Assembly: GCF_002904335.1 (NCBI RefSeq)
Contig: NZ_PPHF01000152.1
Location: forward strand, 62,001-126,000
DNA: 64,000 nucleotides
Source of the DNA: Amycolatopsis sp. CA-126428
GTDB lineage: Bacteria; Actinomycetota; Actinomycetes; Mycobacteriales; Pseudonocardiaceae
Direction: 5' to 3'
In this document: positions 1 through 8,746 of the stretch, piece after piece
Layout of the letters: each line of letters opens with the position of its first letter
Position numbering within the stretch: position 1 is the first letter of the stretch
Program-made: the position numbers and the translations under genes
Notes under the pieces: model-generated
The model's input: only the letters and a program-made list of their open reading frames with translations
Database searches by the model: none
What the model was told of the DNA's origin: nothing

Positions 1-732
1 CCGCTGAGCGGTTCGGGCGGTCGCAACTCGTCCGGCAAGATCACCACCCGGCACAAGGGTGGCGGCCACAAGCGCGCTTACCGCGTCATCGACTTCCGTC
101 GCAATGACAAGGACGGCATCCCCGCCAAGGTGGCGCACATCGAGTACGACCCCAACCGGTCCGCTCGCATCGCGCTGCTGCACTACGCCGACGGCGAGAA
201 GCGCTACATCATCGCGCCGGAGAAGCTGAAGCAGGGCGACACCGTCGAGAACGGCCCCCGGGCCGACATCAAGCCGGGCAACAACCTGCCGCTGCGCAAC
301 ATCCCGGTCGGCACCGTGATCCACGCGATCGAGCTCCGCCCCGGTGGCGGCGCGAAGATGGCGCGGTCCGCCGGCGCGAAGGTGCAGCTCGTCGCCAAGG
401 ACGGTCCGTACGCCCAGCTGCGTCTCCCCTCGGGTGAGATCCGCAACGTGGACGTGCGCAACCGCGCCACGGTCGGCGAGGTCGGCAACTCCGAGCACGC
501 CAACATCAACTGGGGCAAGGCCGGCCGCAACCGCTGGCGCGGCAAGCGCCCCACGGTCCGTGGTGTCGTCATGAACCCGGTCGACCACCCGCACGGTGGT
601 GGTGAGGGTAAGACCTCCGGTGGTCGCCACCCGGTCAACCCGAACGGTAAGCCCGAGGGCCGCACGCGTCGCCGCAAGGCGTCCGACGCCCTCATCGTCC
701 GCCGCCGGCGTACCGGCAAGAACAAGCGCTGA
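1..732 (+). CDS. rplB: 50S ribosomal protein L2 (5' end cut by window)
   Basis: L2 binds 23S rRNA near the peptidyl transferase centre and helps join the subunits. The frame is open from the first base, so the start lies outside the window; about 243 codons remain of a family length near 277. The C-terminal half carries the family signature NPVDHPHGGGEGKT (from about base 574) with its conserved histidines, followed by an Arg/Lys-rich tail ending GKNKR. It is the first visible gene of the S10 operon; rpsS follows after 18 bases with a clear GGGAGGT ribosome binding site. Confidence 0.97.
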   Translation, partial: PLSGSGGRNSSGKITTRHKGGGHKRAYRVIDFRRNDKDGIPAKVAHIEYDPNRSARIALLHYADGEKRYIIAPEKLKQGDTVENGPRADIKPGNNLPLRNIPVGTVIHAIELRPGGGAKMARSAGAKVQLVAKDGPYAQLRLPSGEIRNVDVRNRATVGEVGNSEHANINWGKAGRNRWRGKRPTVRGVVMNPVDHPHGGGEGKTSGGRHPVNPNGKPEGRTRRRKASDALIVRRRRTGKNKR

Positions 733-750
733 GCAGGGAGGTAGAACCAA

Positions 751-1032
751 ATGCCACGTAGCCTCAAAAAGGGCCCGTTCGTGGACGACCACCTGCTCAA
801 GAAGGTGGACGCGCTGAACGAATCGGGCAAGAAGACCGTGATCAAGACTTGGTCGCGGCGTTCCACGATCATCCCGGATTTCCTGGGTCACACGATCGCG
901 GTGCACGACGGCCGCAAGCACGTCCCGGTGTTCGTCACCGAGGCGATGGTGGGTCACAAGCTGGGCGAGTTCGCCCCGACGCGGACCTTCAAGGGCCACA
1001 TCAAGGACGACCGCAAGTCGCGCCGCCGCTGA
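751..1032 (+). CDS. rpsS: 30S ribosomal protein S19
   Basis: Small-subunit head protein S19, which contacts 16S rRNA and S13 near the A site. The 93-residue length is standard. It opens with PRSLKKGPFVDDHLLKK and contains the typical KTWSRRSTIIPDF and LGEFAPTRTFKGH stretches. The start ATG is preceded by AGGGAGGTAGAACCAA, a strong binding site at good spacing. Position between rplB and rplV is the conserved S10-operon order. Confidence 0.98.
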   Translation: MPRSLKKGPFVDDHLLKKVDALNESGKKTVIKTWSRRSTIIPDFLGHTIAVHDGRKHVPVFVTEAMVGHKLGEFAPTRTFKGHIKDDRKSRRR

Positions 1033-1063
1033 GCGGGCACGATAAGAGACAAGGGAAGTAGCG

Positions 1064-1482
1064 ATGAACGCCCAGAACGACGCGACGACCGAGGCTGAAC
1101 TGCCTACGGCGTACGCGCGGGCTCGCTTCGTCCGGGACTCGCCCACCAAGGTGCGCCGGGTGATCGAGCTCATCAAGGGACGTAGCGCCGCCGACGCCTT
1201 GGCCGTGCTCCGGTTCGCCCCGCAGGCGGCCAGCGAGCCGGTCGCGAAGGTGCTCGCCAGCGCCGTGGCCAACGCCGAGAACAACCTTCAGCTGGACCCG
1301 GAGACGCTTTGGGTCAAGAACGCGTACGCCGACGAGGGCCCCACCCTCAAGCGCATCCGCCCGCGGGCCCAGGGCCGCGCGTACCGGATCCGCAAGCGGA
1401 CCAGCCACATCACCGTCGAGGTGGAGTCGCGTCCGGCCGTCGCGCAGAAGGCTCAGAGCAAGAAGAAGGCAGGTGGCCGGTA

Positions 1483-1483
<1 letters not shown>
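1064..1483 (+). CDS. rplV: 50S ribosomal protein L22
   Basis: L22 lines the peptide exit tunnel and contacts several 23S rRNA domains. The 139 residues include a short acidic N-terminal extension before the family core (ARFVRDSPTKVRRVIELIKG) and the C-terminal beta hairpin region (AQGRAYRIRKRTSHITVEVE). The ATG follows AAGGGAAGTAGCG. Its stop codon overlaps the GTG start of rpsC by one base, indicating translational coupling. Confidence 0.97.
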
Positions 1484-2322
<839 letters not shown>

Positions 2323-2325
2323 GAC

Positions 2326-2745
2326 GTGCTCATCCCGCGCAGGGTCAAGCACCGGAAGCAGCACTCCCCGAAGCGCCACGGCGCCGCCAAGGGTGGCACG
2401 AAGGTCAGCTTCGGCGAGTACGGCATCCAGGCGCTTGAGCACAGCTACGTGACGAACCGGCAGATCGAGTCCGCTCGTATCGCCATGACCCGTCACATCA
2501 AGCGTGGTGGCAAGGTGTGGACGACGATCTACCCGGACCGCCCGCTGACCAAGAAGCCGGCCGAGACCCGGATGGGTTCCGGTAAGGGTTCGCCCGAGTG
2601 GTGGATCGCCAACGTGAAGCCGGGCCGCGTGATGTTCGAGATCTCGTTCCCGAACGAGGAGACGGCTCGCGAGGCGCTGCGCCGCGCGATCCACAAGCTG
2701 CCCATGAAGTGCCGCATCGTGACCCGTGAAGGTGGTGAGTTCTGA
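2326..2745 (+). CDS. rplP: 50S ribosomal protein L16
   Basis: L16 helps organise the A-site region of the large subunit. The product has 139 residues, the normal length, with a GTG start four bases after the rpsC stop. Recognisable segments are LIPRRVKHRKQHSPKRHG at the N-terminus and PDRPLTKKPAETRMGSGKG in the middle, which is the L16 signature. The stop overlaps the start of rpmC (TGATG). Confidence 0.98.
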   Translation: MLIPRRVKHRKQHSPKRHGAAKGGTKVSFGEYGIQALEHSYVTNRQIESARIAMTRHIKRGGKVWTTIYPDRPLTKKPAETRMGSGKGSPEWWIANVKPGRVMFEISFPNEETAREALRRAIHKLPMKCRIVTREGGEF

Positions 2746-2993
2746 TGGCTAACGCAGGTGCCGCACAGGCATCGGAGCTGCGTGAGCTCACCGCGGAAGA
2801 GCTCGTCCTGCGTCTGAAGGAATACAAGGAGGAGCTGTTCAACCTCCGCTTCCAGATGGCGACCGGGCAGCTCGACAACAACCGCCGTCTGCGCACCGTC
2901 CGCACGGACATCGCGCGGATCTACACGGTCATGCGCGAGCGCGAACTCGGCCTGTCCGTTGCCCCCGACGCCGAGAGTGAAGGTGCCGCATGA
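2745..2993 (+). CDS. rpmC: 50S ribosomal protein L29
   Basis: L29 lies near the peptide exit tunnel, where signal recognition particle and trigger factor dock. The 82-residue product carries the family helices LRELTAEELVLRLKEYKEEL and FNLRFQMATGQLDNNRRLR. It overlaps rplP (TGATG) and rpsQ (ATGA), so the three are probably translated as a coupled set. Confidence 0.97.
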   Translation: MANAGAAQASELRELTAEELVLRLKEYKEELFNLRFQMATGQLDNNRRLRTVRTDIARIYTVMRERELGLSVAPDAESEGAA

Positions 2994-3268
2994 GCGAGCC
3001 CACCACCGAGACGCCGGCCCGGAACGACCGCAAGGTCCGCGAGGGCTACGTCGTCTCGGACAAGATGAACAAGACGATCGTGGTCGAGCTCGAGGACCGC
3101 AAGAAGCACCCCCGTTACTCGAAGGTCGTCCGCTCCACCTCCAAGGTGAAGGTGCACGACGAGAACAACGAGGCGGGCGAGGGTGACCGGGTCCTCCTGA
3201 TGGAGACCCGCCCGCTGTCGGCGACGAAGCGGTGGCGCCTGGTGCAGATCGTGGAGAAGGCCAAGTAA
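2990..3268 (+). CDS. rpsQ: 30S ribosomal protein S17
   Basis: S17 is an early 16S rRNA-binding protein with an OB fold. The 92 residues contain GYVVSDKMNKTIVVELEDRK and HPRYSKVVRSTSKVKVHDE, typical of the family. Start ATG overlaps the rpmC stop. This is the last gene of the S10 group; a 108-base gap follows, matching the operon break seen at the same place in mycobacteria. Confidence 0.97.
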   Translation: MSEPTTETPARNDRKVREGYVVSDKMNKTIVVELEDRKKHPRYSKVVRSTSKVKVHDENNEAGEGDRVLLMETRPLSATKRWRLVQIVEKAK

Positions 3269-3376
3269 GCAGGGCTCCATCGGAGTCTTTAGTTCCGCAA
3301 GGCTCGCCACTGTGAACCTCACAAGCCGTGAAACCTCACAAGCGGGCGAGAACCGGCGCGACATACAGGAGTTGAC
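3269..3376 (+). promoter_or_regulatory. S10/spc operon boundary with direct repeat
   Basis: Gap of 108 bases between rpsQ and rplN, whereas neighbouring genes overlap or nearly touch. It opens with a weak hairpin (GGCTCC / GGAGTC, then TTTAGTT). It then contains a near-perfect direct repeat, GTGAACCTCACAAGC at 3312 and GTGAAACCTCACAAGC at 3328. CTCGCC (3303) and GGCGAG (3345) could pair around the repeats. This may end the S10 transcript and start or regulate the spc operon; that role is inferred. Confidence 0.45.
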
Positions 3377-3745
3377 GTGATCCAGCAGGAGTCGCGGCTT
3401 CGGGTAGCCGACAACACGGGTGCGAAGGAAATCCTCTGCATCCGCGTTCTCGGTGGCTCCGGGCGGCGCTACGCCGGCATCGGCGACATCATCGTCGCCA
3501 CCGTGAAGGACGCCATCCCGGCCGCCGGGGTGAAGAAGGGCGACGTCGTCAAGGCCGTCATCGTCCGCACGGTCAAGGAGCGCCGTCGTCCGGACGGTTC
3601 CTACATCCGGTTCGACGAGAACGCCGCCGTGCTCATCAAGAACGACAACGAGCCCCGCGGCACCCGCATCTTCGGCCCGGTGGGCCGCGAGCTGCGCGAC
3701 CGAAAGTTCATGAAGATCATTTCGCTCGCGCCGGAGGTGCTGTGA
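3377..3745 (+). CDS. rplN: 50S ribosomal protein L14
   Basis: L14 forms part of the subunit interface. The 122 residues are exactly the usual family length. The GTG start gives VIQQESRLRVADNTGAKEIL, the standard L14 N-terminus, and is preceded by CAGGAGTTGAC. The C-terminus contains GTRIFGPVGRELRDRKFMKI. It is the first gene of the spc operon; its stop overlaps the start region of rplX. Confidence 0.98.
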   Translation: MIQQESRLRVADNTGAKEILCIRVLGGSGRRYAGIGDIIVATVKDAIPAAGVKKGDVVKAVIVRTVKERRRPDGSYIRFDENAAVLIKNDNEPRGTRIFGPVGRELRDRKFMKIISLAPEVL

Positions 3746-4059
3746 TGAAGGTGAAGAAGGGCGACACGGTCGTCGTCATCGCCGGCAAGGACAAGGGTGC
3801 CAAGGGCAAGGTCATCCAGGCTTACCCCGAGCGCGAGCGCGTGCTGGTCGAGGGCGTGAACCGGATCAAGAAGCACACGCGGATCAGCCAGACCCAGCGC
3901 GGTGCGCAGTCCGGCGGCATCGTCACGCAGGAGGCGCCCATCCACGTCTCGAACGTGATGGTCGTCGACTCGGACGGCAAGCCGGCCCGGGTGGGTTACC
4001 GCATCGGCGAGGACGGCAAGAAGGTCCGGATCTCGCGCCGGAACGGTAAGGACATCTGA
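3745..4059 (+). CDS. rplX: 50S ribosomal protein L24
   Basis: L24 is an assembly-initiating 23S rRNA-binding protein with a KOW motif (KKGDTVVVIAGKDKGAKGKV near residues 4-23). I prefer the ATG at 3745, which overlaps the rplN stop and gives MKVKKGD, 104 residues. A GTG one codon upstream is also in frame. The stop overlaps the rplE start (TGATG). Confidence 0.95.
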   Translation: MKVKKGDTVVVIAGKDKGAKGKVIQAYPERERVLVEGVNRIKKHTRISQTQRGAQSGGIVTQEAPIHVSNVMVVDSDGKPARVGYRIGEDGKKVRISRRNGKDI

Positions 4060-4622
4060 TGACCACCGCAGAGAAGACCTCGCCGCGCCTCAAGGTGCGC
4101 TACCGCGAGGAAATCAAGGGCCAGCTGCAGGCTGAGTTCTCCTTCGCCAACGTCCACGAGATCCCGGGCGTGACGAAGGTCGTCGTGAACATGGGCGTCG
4201 GCGACGCCGCCCGCGACAGCAAGCTGATCGAGGGCGCGGTCAAGGACCTCGCGCTGATCACCGGCCAGAAGCCGGAGGTCCGGAAGGCCCGCAAGTCCAT
4301 CGCGCAGTTCAAGCTGCGTGAAGGCCAGCCGATCGGTGCGCGCGTCACGCTGCGCGGCGACCGGATGTGGGAGTTCCTCGACCGGCTGCTGACCATCGCG
4401 CTGCCGCGTATCCGCGACTTCCGCGGGCTTTCGCCGAAGCAGTTCGACGGCCACGGCAACTACACGTTCGGTCTCAACGAGCAGTCGATGTTCCACGAGA
4501 TCGACCCCGACTCCATCGACCGCCCGCGCGGTATGGACGTCACCGTCGTCACCACCGCCACGAACGACGACGAGGGCCGGGCGCTGCTGCGCAAGCTCGG
4601 CTTCCCGTTCAAGGAGAACTGA
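4059..4622 (+). CDS. rplE: 50S ribosomal protein L5
   Basis: L5 binds 5S rRNA and contacts the P-site tRNA. The 187 residues match the actinobacterial family length. Conserved blocks include VTKVVVNMGVGDA, RKSIAQFKLREGQPIGARVT and LPRIRDFRGLSPKQFDGHGN. Its stop is four bases before rpsN, in the standard spc order. Confidence 0.98.
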   Translation: MTTAEKTSPRLKVRYREEIKGQLQAEFSFANVHEIPGVTKVVVNMGVGDAARDSKLIEGAVKDLALITGQKPEVRKARKSIAQFKLREGQPIGARVTLRGDRMWEFLDRLLTIALPRIRDFRGLSPKQFDGHGNYTFGLNEQSMFHEIDPDSIDRPRGMDVTVVTTATNDDEGRALLRKLGFPFKEN

Positions 4623-4626
4623 GCCG

Positions 4627-4812
4627 ATGGCCAAGAAAGCCCTGGTCCACAAGGCCGCGAAGAAGCCGAAGTTCGCCGTGCGCGCCTACACCCGCTGCCA
4701 GCGGTGCGGCCGCCCGCACGCCGTGTTCCGCAAGTTCGGGCTCTGCCGGATCTGCCTTCGCGAGATGGCGCACGCGGGCGAGCTGCCCGGCGTCCGCAAG
4801 TCCAGCTGGTAA
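4627..4812 (+). CDS. rpsN: 30S ribosomal protein S14, zinc-binding short form
   Basis: S14 binds the head of the small subunit. This is the 61-residue C+ (zinc) form: Cys24, Cys27, Cys40 and Cys43 form two CxxC pairs (RCQRCGRP and LCRICLREMA). Actinobacteria often carry a second, zinc-free S14 elsewhere that substitutes when zinc is scarce; none is in this window. The start codon lies four bases after rplE. Confidence 0.97.
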   Translation: MAKKALVHKAAKKPKFAVRAYTRCQRCGRPHAVFRKFGLCRICLREMAHAGELPGVRKSSW

Positions 4813-4902
4813 GAGCTTCTTTTTAACTCCCACTTCGCCACAGGCCCTGCCGTCCGTGTTCCGGACGGTGGGGAACCAGGCGAGAAAGGTTGACAGGTCA
4901 CC
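4813..4902 (+). promoter_or_regulatory. Gap before rpsH with small hairpin
   Basis: Ninety non-coding bases between rpsN and rpsH, long for this operon. A seven-base-pair hairpin, CCGTCCG-tgttc-CGGACGG (4850-4868), precedes the rpsH binding site. It could stabilise or regulate the rpsH message; there is no T tract, so termination is unlikely. Confidence 0.35.
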
Positions 4903-5301
4903 ATGACGATGACCGACCCCATCGCAGACTTCTTGACGCGTCTGCGTAACGCGAACTCGGCGTACCACGACGAGGTCAAGCTCCCGCACTCGAAGCTCAA
5001 GGCGAACATCGCCGAGATCCTCAAGCGTGAGGGTTACATCGCGGGTTACCACGACGAGCCGGGCGAGAAGCACAAGAACCTCGTCGTCGAGCTCAAGTAC
5101 GGCCCCAACCGTGAGCGGAGCATCGCCGGCCTCCGGCGCGTCTCCAAGCCCGGTCTGCGGATCTACGCAAAATCGACCGAACTGCCGTCCGTGCTCGGCG
5201 GCCTGGGCATCGCGATCATCTCGACGTCCGGTGGCCTGCAGACGGACCGGCAGGCCAAGCGCAACAGCGTGGGCGGCGAAGTCCTCGCCTACGTCTGGTA
5301 A
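4903..5301 (+). CDS. rpsH: 30S ribosomal protein S8
   Basis: S8 is a primary 16S rRNA-binding protein and, in other bacteria, the translational repressor of the spc operon. The 132 residues start MTMTDPIADFLTRLRNANSA and end with STSGGLQTDRQAKRNSVGGE, both family hallmarks. The start is preceded by a 90-base gap with a small hairpin. Confidence 0.97.
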   Translation: MTMTDPIADFLTRLRNANSAYHDEVKLPHSKLKANIAEILKREGYIAGYHDEPGEKHKNLVVELKYGPNRERSIAGLRRVSKPGLRIYAKSTELPSVLGGLGIAIISTSGGLQTDRQAKRNSVGGEVLAYVW

Positions 5302-5317
5302 GGGAAGGGGAACAGGC

Positions 5318-5857
5318 ATGTCACGCATCGGAAAGCTGCCGGTCGCCGTCCCTTCCGGGGTCGAGGTGACCATCGACGGTCAGCAGATCAAGGTCAAGGG
5401 GCCCAAGGGCACCCTCGAGCACACCATCGCCGAGCCGATCACCGTCGAGCGCGACGACGACGGCACGCTGCTGGTCAAGCGCCCGGATGACGAGCGCACC
5501 AGCAAGGCGCTGCACGGGCTCACCCGTACGCTGGTGAACAACCTCGTCGTCGGCGTCACCGCCGGCTACGAGAAGAAGATGGAAATCCACGGCGTGGGTT
5601 ACCGCGTGCAGGCCAAGGGCTCGGACCTCGAGTTCGCCCTCGGCTACTCGCACCCGGTCAAGATCGAGGCCCCGGAGGGCATCACCTTCAAGGTGGAGAC
5701 CCCCACCCGGTTCTCGGTCTCGGGCATCGACAAGCAGAAGGTCGGCCAGATCTCGGCCGTCATCCGCAAGCTGCGGCGCCCGGACCCGTACAAGGGCAAG
5801 GGCCTGCGCTACGAGGGTGAGAAGATCCGCCGCAAGGTCGGAAAGACGGGTAAGTGA
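5318..5857 (+). CDS. rplF: 50S ribosomal protein L6
   Basis: L6 lies near the GTPase-associated centre of the large subunit. The 179-residue product begins MSRIGKLPVAVPSGVEV and contains the C-terminal signature RRPDPYKGKGLRYEGEKIRR. I chose the ATG after AAGGGAAGGGGAACAGGC; the frame extends upstream into rpsH, but that part is out of family. Confidence 0.97.
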   Translation: MSRIGKLPVAVPSGVEVTIDGQQIKVKGPKGTLEHTIAEPITVERDDDGTLLVKRPDDERTSKALHGLTRTLVNNLVVGVTAGYEKKMEIHGVGYRVQAKGSDLEFALGYSHPVKIEAPEGITFKVETPTRFSVSGIDKQKVGQISAVIRKLRRPDPYKGKGLRYEGEKIRRKVGKTGK

Positions 5858-5859
5858 TC

Positions 5860-6258
5860 ATGAGCGACACGACTACGAAGCGCAAGCCGGTGGGCAAGGA
5901 CATCTCGACCCGCCGCCGCGTCGCGAAGGCCCGTCGGCACTTCCGGCTCCGCAAGAAGGTCTCCGGCACCGAGCAGCGACCGCGCCTGGTCGTCAAGCGG
6001 TCCTCGCGGCACATCGCCGTGCAGGTGATCGACGACCTCGCCGGCCACACGCTGGCGTCGGCGTCCACCCTCGAGGCGGACGTCCGGGCGGTCGACGGCG
6101 ACAAGAAGGCCAAGGCCGCCAAGGTCGGGGAACTCGTCGCCGCGCGGGCCAAGAGCGCCGGGATCTCGGCTGTGGTGTTCGACCGTGGGGGCAACGCCTA
6201 CCACGGCCGCATCGCCGCGCTCGCCGACGCCGCCCGTGAGGCGGGGTTGGAGTTCTGA
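5860..6258 (+). CDS. rplR: 50S ribosomal protein L18
   Basis: L18 binds 5S rRNA together with L5. From the ATG two bases after the rplF stop it has 132 residues; an in-frame GTG at 5854 overlapping rplF is an alternative. The body contains RRRVAKARRHFRLRKKVSGT and the C-terminal GNAYHGRIAALADAAREAGL, typical of the family. Confidence 0.96.
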   Translation: MSDTTTKRKPVGKDISTRRRVAKARRHFRLRKKVSGTEQRPRLVVKRSSRHIAVQVIDDLAGHTLASASTLEADVRAVDGDKKAKAAKVGELVAARAKSAGISAVVFDRGGNAYHGRIAALADAAREAGLEF

Positions 6259-6295
6259 GTATGACGCAGTTGCAGAAGCACGGAGAGGAAGCCTG

Positions 6296-6943
6296 ATGCC
6301 GGGACGTACACGGCAATTCGGCGGCGGACAGGGCGGACCCGGCGGGCAGGGCGGCAACGACCGCAATGACCGTCGCGGTGGCGGCCGGGACCGGCGCGAC
6401 AGCGGCCGTGGCGGGGCCGGCCAGGACAAGACCCCGCACCTCGAGAAGGTCGTGACGATCAACCGCGTCGCCAAGGTCGTCAAGGGTGGTCGTCGCTTCA
6501 GCTTCACCGCCCTGGTGGTCGTCGGCGACGGCGACGGTCAGGTCGGCGTCGGCTACGGCAAGGCCAAGGAAGTTCCCGCGGCCATCGCCAAGGGCGTCGA
6601 GGAAGCGAAGAAGAACTTCTTCCGCGTTCCGCGCGTCGGCGGCACCATTCCCCACCCGATCACGGGTGAGGAAGCCGCTGGTGTCGTCCTGCTCCGCCCG
6701 GCTTCCGCCGGTACCGGCGTCATCGCCGGTGGCCCGGTGCGTGCCGTGCTGGAGTGCGCGGGTGTCCACGACGTGCTGTCGAAGTCGCTCGGCTCCGACA
6801 ACGCGATCAACATCGTGCACGCGACCGTGGCGGCCCTGAAGGGTCTGCAGCGTCCCGAAGAGGTCGCGGCTCGCCGCGGTCTCCCGCTCGAGGACGTCGC
6901 GCCGGCCCGGATGCTGCGCCAGCGTGCGGGCCAGGGGGTCTGA
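6296..6943 (+). CDS. rpsE: 30S ribosomal protein S5
   Basis: S5 contributes to decoding accuracy and mRNA unwinding. The start MPGRTRQFGGG follows GGAGAGGAAGCCTG. The first ~45 residues are a Gly/Arg/Asp-rich extension common in actinobacteria. The double-stranded RNA-binding-like domain (VTINRVAKVVKGGRRFSFTA) and C-terminal domain (NIVHATVAALKGLQRPEEVA) follow. Total 215 residues. It stops one base before rpmD. Confidence 0.97.
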   Translation: MPGRTRQFGGGQGGPGGQGGNDRNDRRGGGRDRRDSGRGGAGQDKTPHLEKVVTINRVAKVVKGGRRFSFTALVVVGDGDGQVGVGYGKAKEVPAAIAKGVEEAKKNFFRVPRVGGTIPHPITGEEAAGVVLLRPASAGTGVIAGGPVRAVLECAGVHDVLSKSLGSDNAINIVHATVAALKGLQRPEEVAARRGLPLEDVAPARMLRQRAGQGV

Positions 6944-6944
6944 C

Positions 6945-7130
6945 ATGGCTCAGCTCAAGGTCACCCAGGTCAAGAGCAAGATCGGCACGAAGCACGCTCA
7001 CCGCGAGTCGCTGCGCACCCTCGGGCTGCGCAAGATCCGCCAGAGCGTCGTGCGTGATGACACCCCCCAGGTGCGCGGCCTGATCCACACCGTCCGCCAC
7101 CTGGTGGAGGTCGAGGAGGTCCAGGCATGA
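6945..7130 (+). CDS. rpmD: 50S ribosomal protein L30
   Basis: Small large-subunit protein of 61 residues: MAQLKVTQVKSKIGTKHAHR, then LRTLGLRKIRQSVVRDDTPQ and a C-terminal GLIHTVRHLVEVEEV, all typical of L30. The frame runs open upstream into rpsE, but only the ATG at 6945 gives the family N-terminus. It overlaps rplO by four bases (ATGA). Confidence 0.97.
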   Translation: MAQLKVTQVKSKIGTKHAHRESLRTLGLRKIRQSVVRDDTPQVRGLIHTVRHLVEVEEVQA

Positions 7131-7573
7131 CGGCCATCAAGATCCACCACCTGCGTCCGGCTCCGGGCGCCAAGCGCGAGAAGATGCGCGTCGGTCGTGG
7201 TGAAGGTTCCAAGGGCAAGACGGCCGGTCGCGGTACGAAGGGCACCAAGGCCCGGAAGAACGTGCCAGCCCGGTTCGAGGGTGGGCAGATGCCCATCCAA
7301 ATGCGGCTCCCGAAGCTTCGCGGCTTCAAGAACCGCTTCCGCACCGAGTACCAGCCGGTGAACGTGGGCGACATCGCCCGCGTCTTCCCGGACGGCGGCA
7401 AGATCGGCGCCGAGGAGCTCGCGCAGAGCGGTCTCGTCCGCAAGGGCAAGCTGGTGAAGGTGCTCGGCAACGGCGATGTCAACGGCGTCAAGCTGGACAT
7501 CACCGCCGACGCGTTCTCCGGTTCGGCCAAGGAGAAGCTCGAAGCGGCCGGTGGCTCCGCCACCACCAACTGA
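7127..7573 (+). CDS. rplO: 50S ribosomal protein L15
   Basis: L15 is a late-assembly 23S rRNA-binding protein. The 148 residues include IHHLRPAPGAKREKMRVGRG, the glycine-rich GSKGKTAGRGTKGTKARK and the C-terminal GNGDVNGVKLDITADAFSG. It is the last spc gene here; secY, usually next, is displaced about 2 kb downstream by two unrelated genes and a terminator. Confidence 0.97.
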   Translation: MTAIKIHHLRPAPGAKREKMRVGRGEGSKGKTAGRGTKGTKARKNVPARFEGGQMPIQMRLPKLRGFKNRFRTEYQPVNVGDIARVFPDGGKIGAEELAQSGLVRKGKLVKVLGNGDVNGVKLDITADAFSGSAKEKLEAAGGSATTN

Positions 7574-7586
7574 GCTCGTTCTCGTT

Positions 7587-7621
7587 CGAAGGCCCGTCTG
7601 GCTCTGCCAGGCGGGCCTTCG
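7587..7621 (+). terminator. Terminator after rplO
   Basis: Inverted repeat CGAAGGCCCGTCTGG - ctctg - CCAGGCGGGCCTTCG, a 15-base-pair stem with one non-Watson-Crick pair and a five-base loop, starting 13 bases after the rplO stop. A T-rich tail is almost absent, as is common in actinobacteria. It closes the spc operon. Confidence 0.85.
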
Positions 7622-7680
7622 CCGTCTGCTCCTGACGGCGGTTCCTTGCCGGGAAGGGATCCCGGACGGAGGATCAAGGG

Positions 7681-8727
7681 GTGGACAGACCGTCGCAGGA
7701 GCCCGCAGCACAACCCGACGGCGCCGAGTCGCCGCTGAGCTTCCCGGTCGAAGCACCGCGGCCCGCCGGCCCTGAACCGGGAGCGGGCGCGCCACCGGCC
7801 GAGCCGCTGCGCTTCCCGGCGGAGGCTTCGGGGGCGGAGGGGGCTTTCCAGGCCGCTGATGTGCCGCCGCAGGCTGAGCCGCTGCGCTTCCCAGCGGACG
7901 CTCCGCGGCCCGAAGCGCCCTCGCAGACCGCCCTCCAGCCCGCCGACGTATCGGCCCCATCCCAGCCGTCGCCGTTCCCCGGTGCCGCGTCCGCGTCTCC
8001 GCCGCCCGGACCGACCTTCCACCCCGCCGAGCTGCCGTACCCCGTCGCTCACCTCCCGGGAGCCGTGTCCAGTAGCCCCCAGCCGCCACCGCAGGCCGCC
8101 GACCAGCCGGGGGCCGGGCCGCCGGCTCCCGCCGCCGCTTCCCTCCTGCGGTTCGCTCCGCCCGTGCTCGCCGTCGTCGCGGCCGTCATGACCCTGCTCG
8201 GGGCCTTCCTGCCGCTCTTCCGGATCCGCGAACACCTCGGCGCCGGCCAGCGGTACCTGGACACCCAGATACTCATCACCGAGACCGCCTGGGGCCACAC
8301 CATCGAAGTCCCGGACCAGGGGGTCACCGACCAGGCCGGTGCCCCGGTCGGCGTCCCGCTCCTCTTCGCCGTCGTGGTCCTGGTCGCCGCCGCGCTCATC
8401 ACCTTCAGCCGCCCGGGCCACCGGCTCGGGCGGTGGCTGATCGCCGCGGGGGCCGCCTTCGCCGCCGGCGTGGTCAGCACCGCCGGCACGAGCGGGATCG
8501 GGTGGTCCGCCAGGTCCGGCGAGATCGAGGTCACGGTCGCCACCGGGCCGGGCCTGTGGCTGCTGATCGGCGGCACCGTCCTGGCCGCGGCCGCCGCGGT
8601 CGTCGCGTACCTGCCCTGGCGGCAGCCGCCCGGCTGGGCCGATCCGGCGCTCGCCTACGCCGACACCCCGACGCCGCCGTCGGGGGTCGCCATCACCGTC
8701 CTGCCGCCGGAGGACGAACAGCCCTGA
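7681..8727 (+). CDS. Proline-rich four-helix membrane protein, unknown function
   Basis: I do not recognise a family. The 348-residue product has a GTG start after GGACGGAGGATCAAGGG. Residues 1-150 are Pro/Ala-rich and contain imperfect decapeptide copies built on PLRFPAEA / PLRFPADAPRP. Four hydrophobic helices follow: around residues 155-180 (VLAVVAAVMTLLGAFLPLF), 220-240 (LLFAVVVLVAAALITF), 248-270 (WLIAAGAAFAAGVVSTAG) and 290-315 (LWLLIGGTVLAAAAAVVAYL). The long N-terminus is probably cytoplasmic. It sits alone between the spc terminator and a LysE-type gene. Confidence 0.75.
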   Translation: MDRPSQEPAAQPDGAESPLSFPVEAPRPAGPEPGAGAPPAEPLRFPAEASGAEGAFQAADVPPQAEPLRFPADAPRPEAPSQTALQPADVSAPSQPSPFPGAASASPPPGPTFHPAELPYPVAHLPGAVSSSPQPPPQAADQPGAGPPAPAAASLLRFAPPVLAVVAAVMTLLGAFLPLFRIREHLGAGQRYLDTQILITETAWGHTIEVPDQGVTDQAGAPVGVPLLFAVVVLVAAALITFSRPGHRLGRWLIAAGAAFAAGVVSTAGTSGIGWSARSGEIEVTVATGPGLWLLIGGTVLAAAAAVVAYLPWRQPPGWADPALAYADTPTPPSGVAITVLPPEDEQP

Positions 8728-8746
8728 CCGCCGCTACCGTGGAGGC

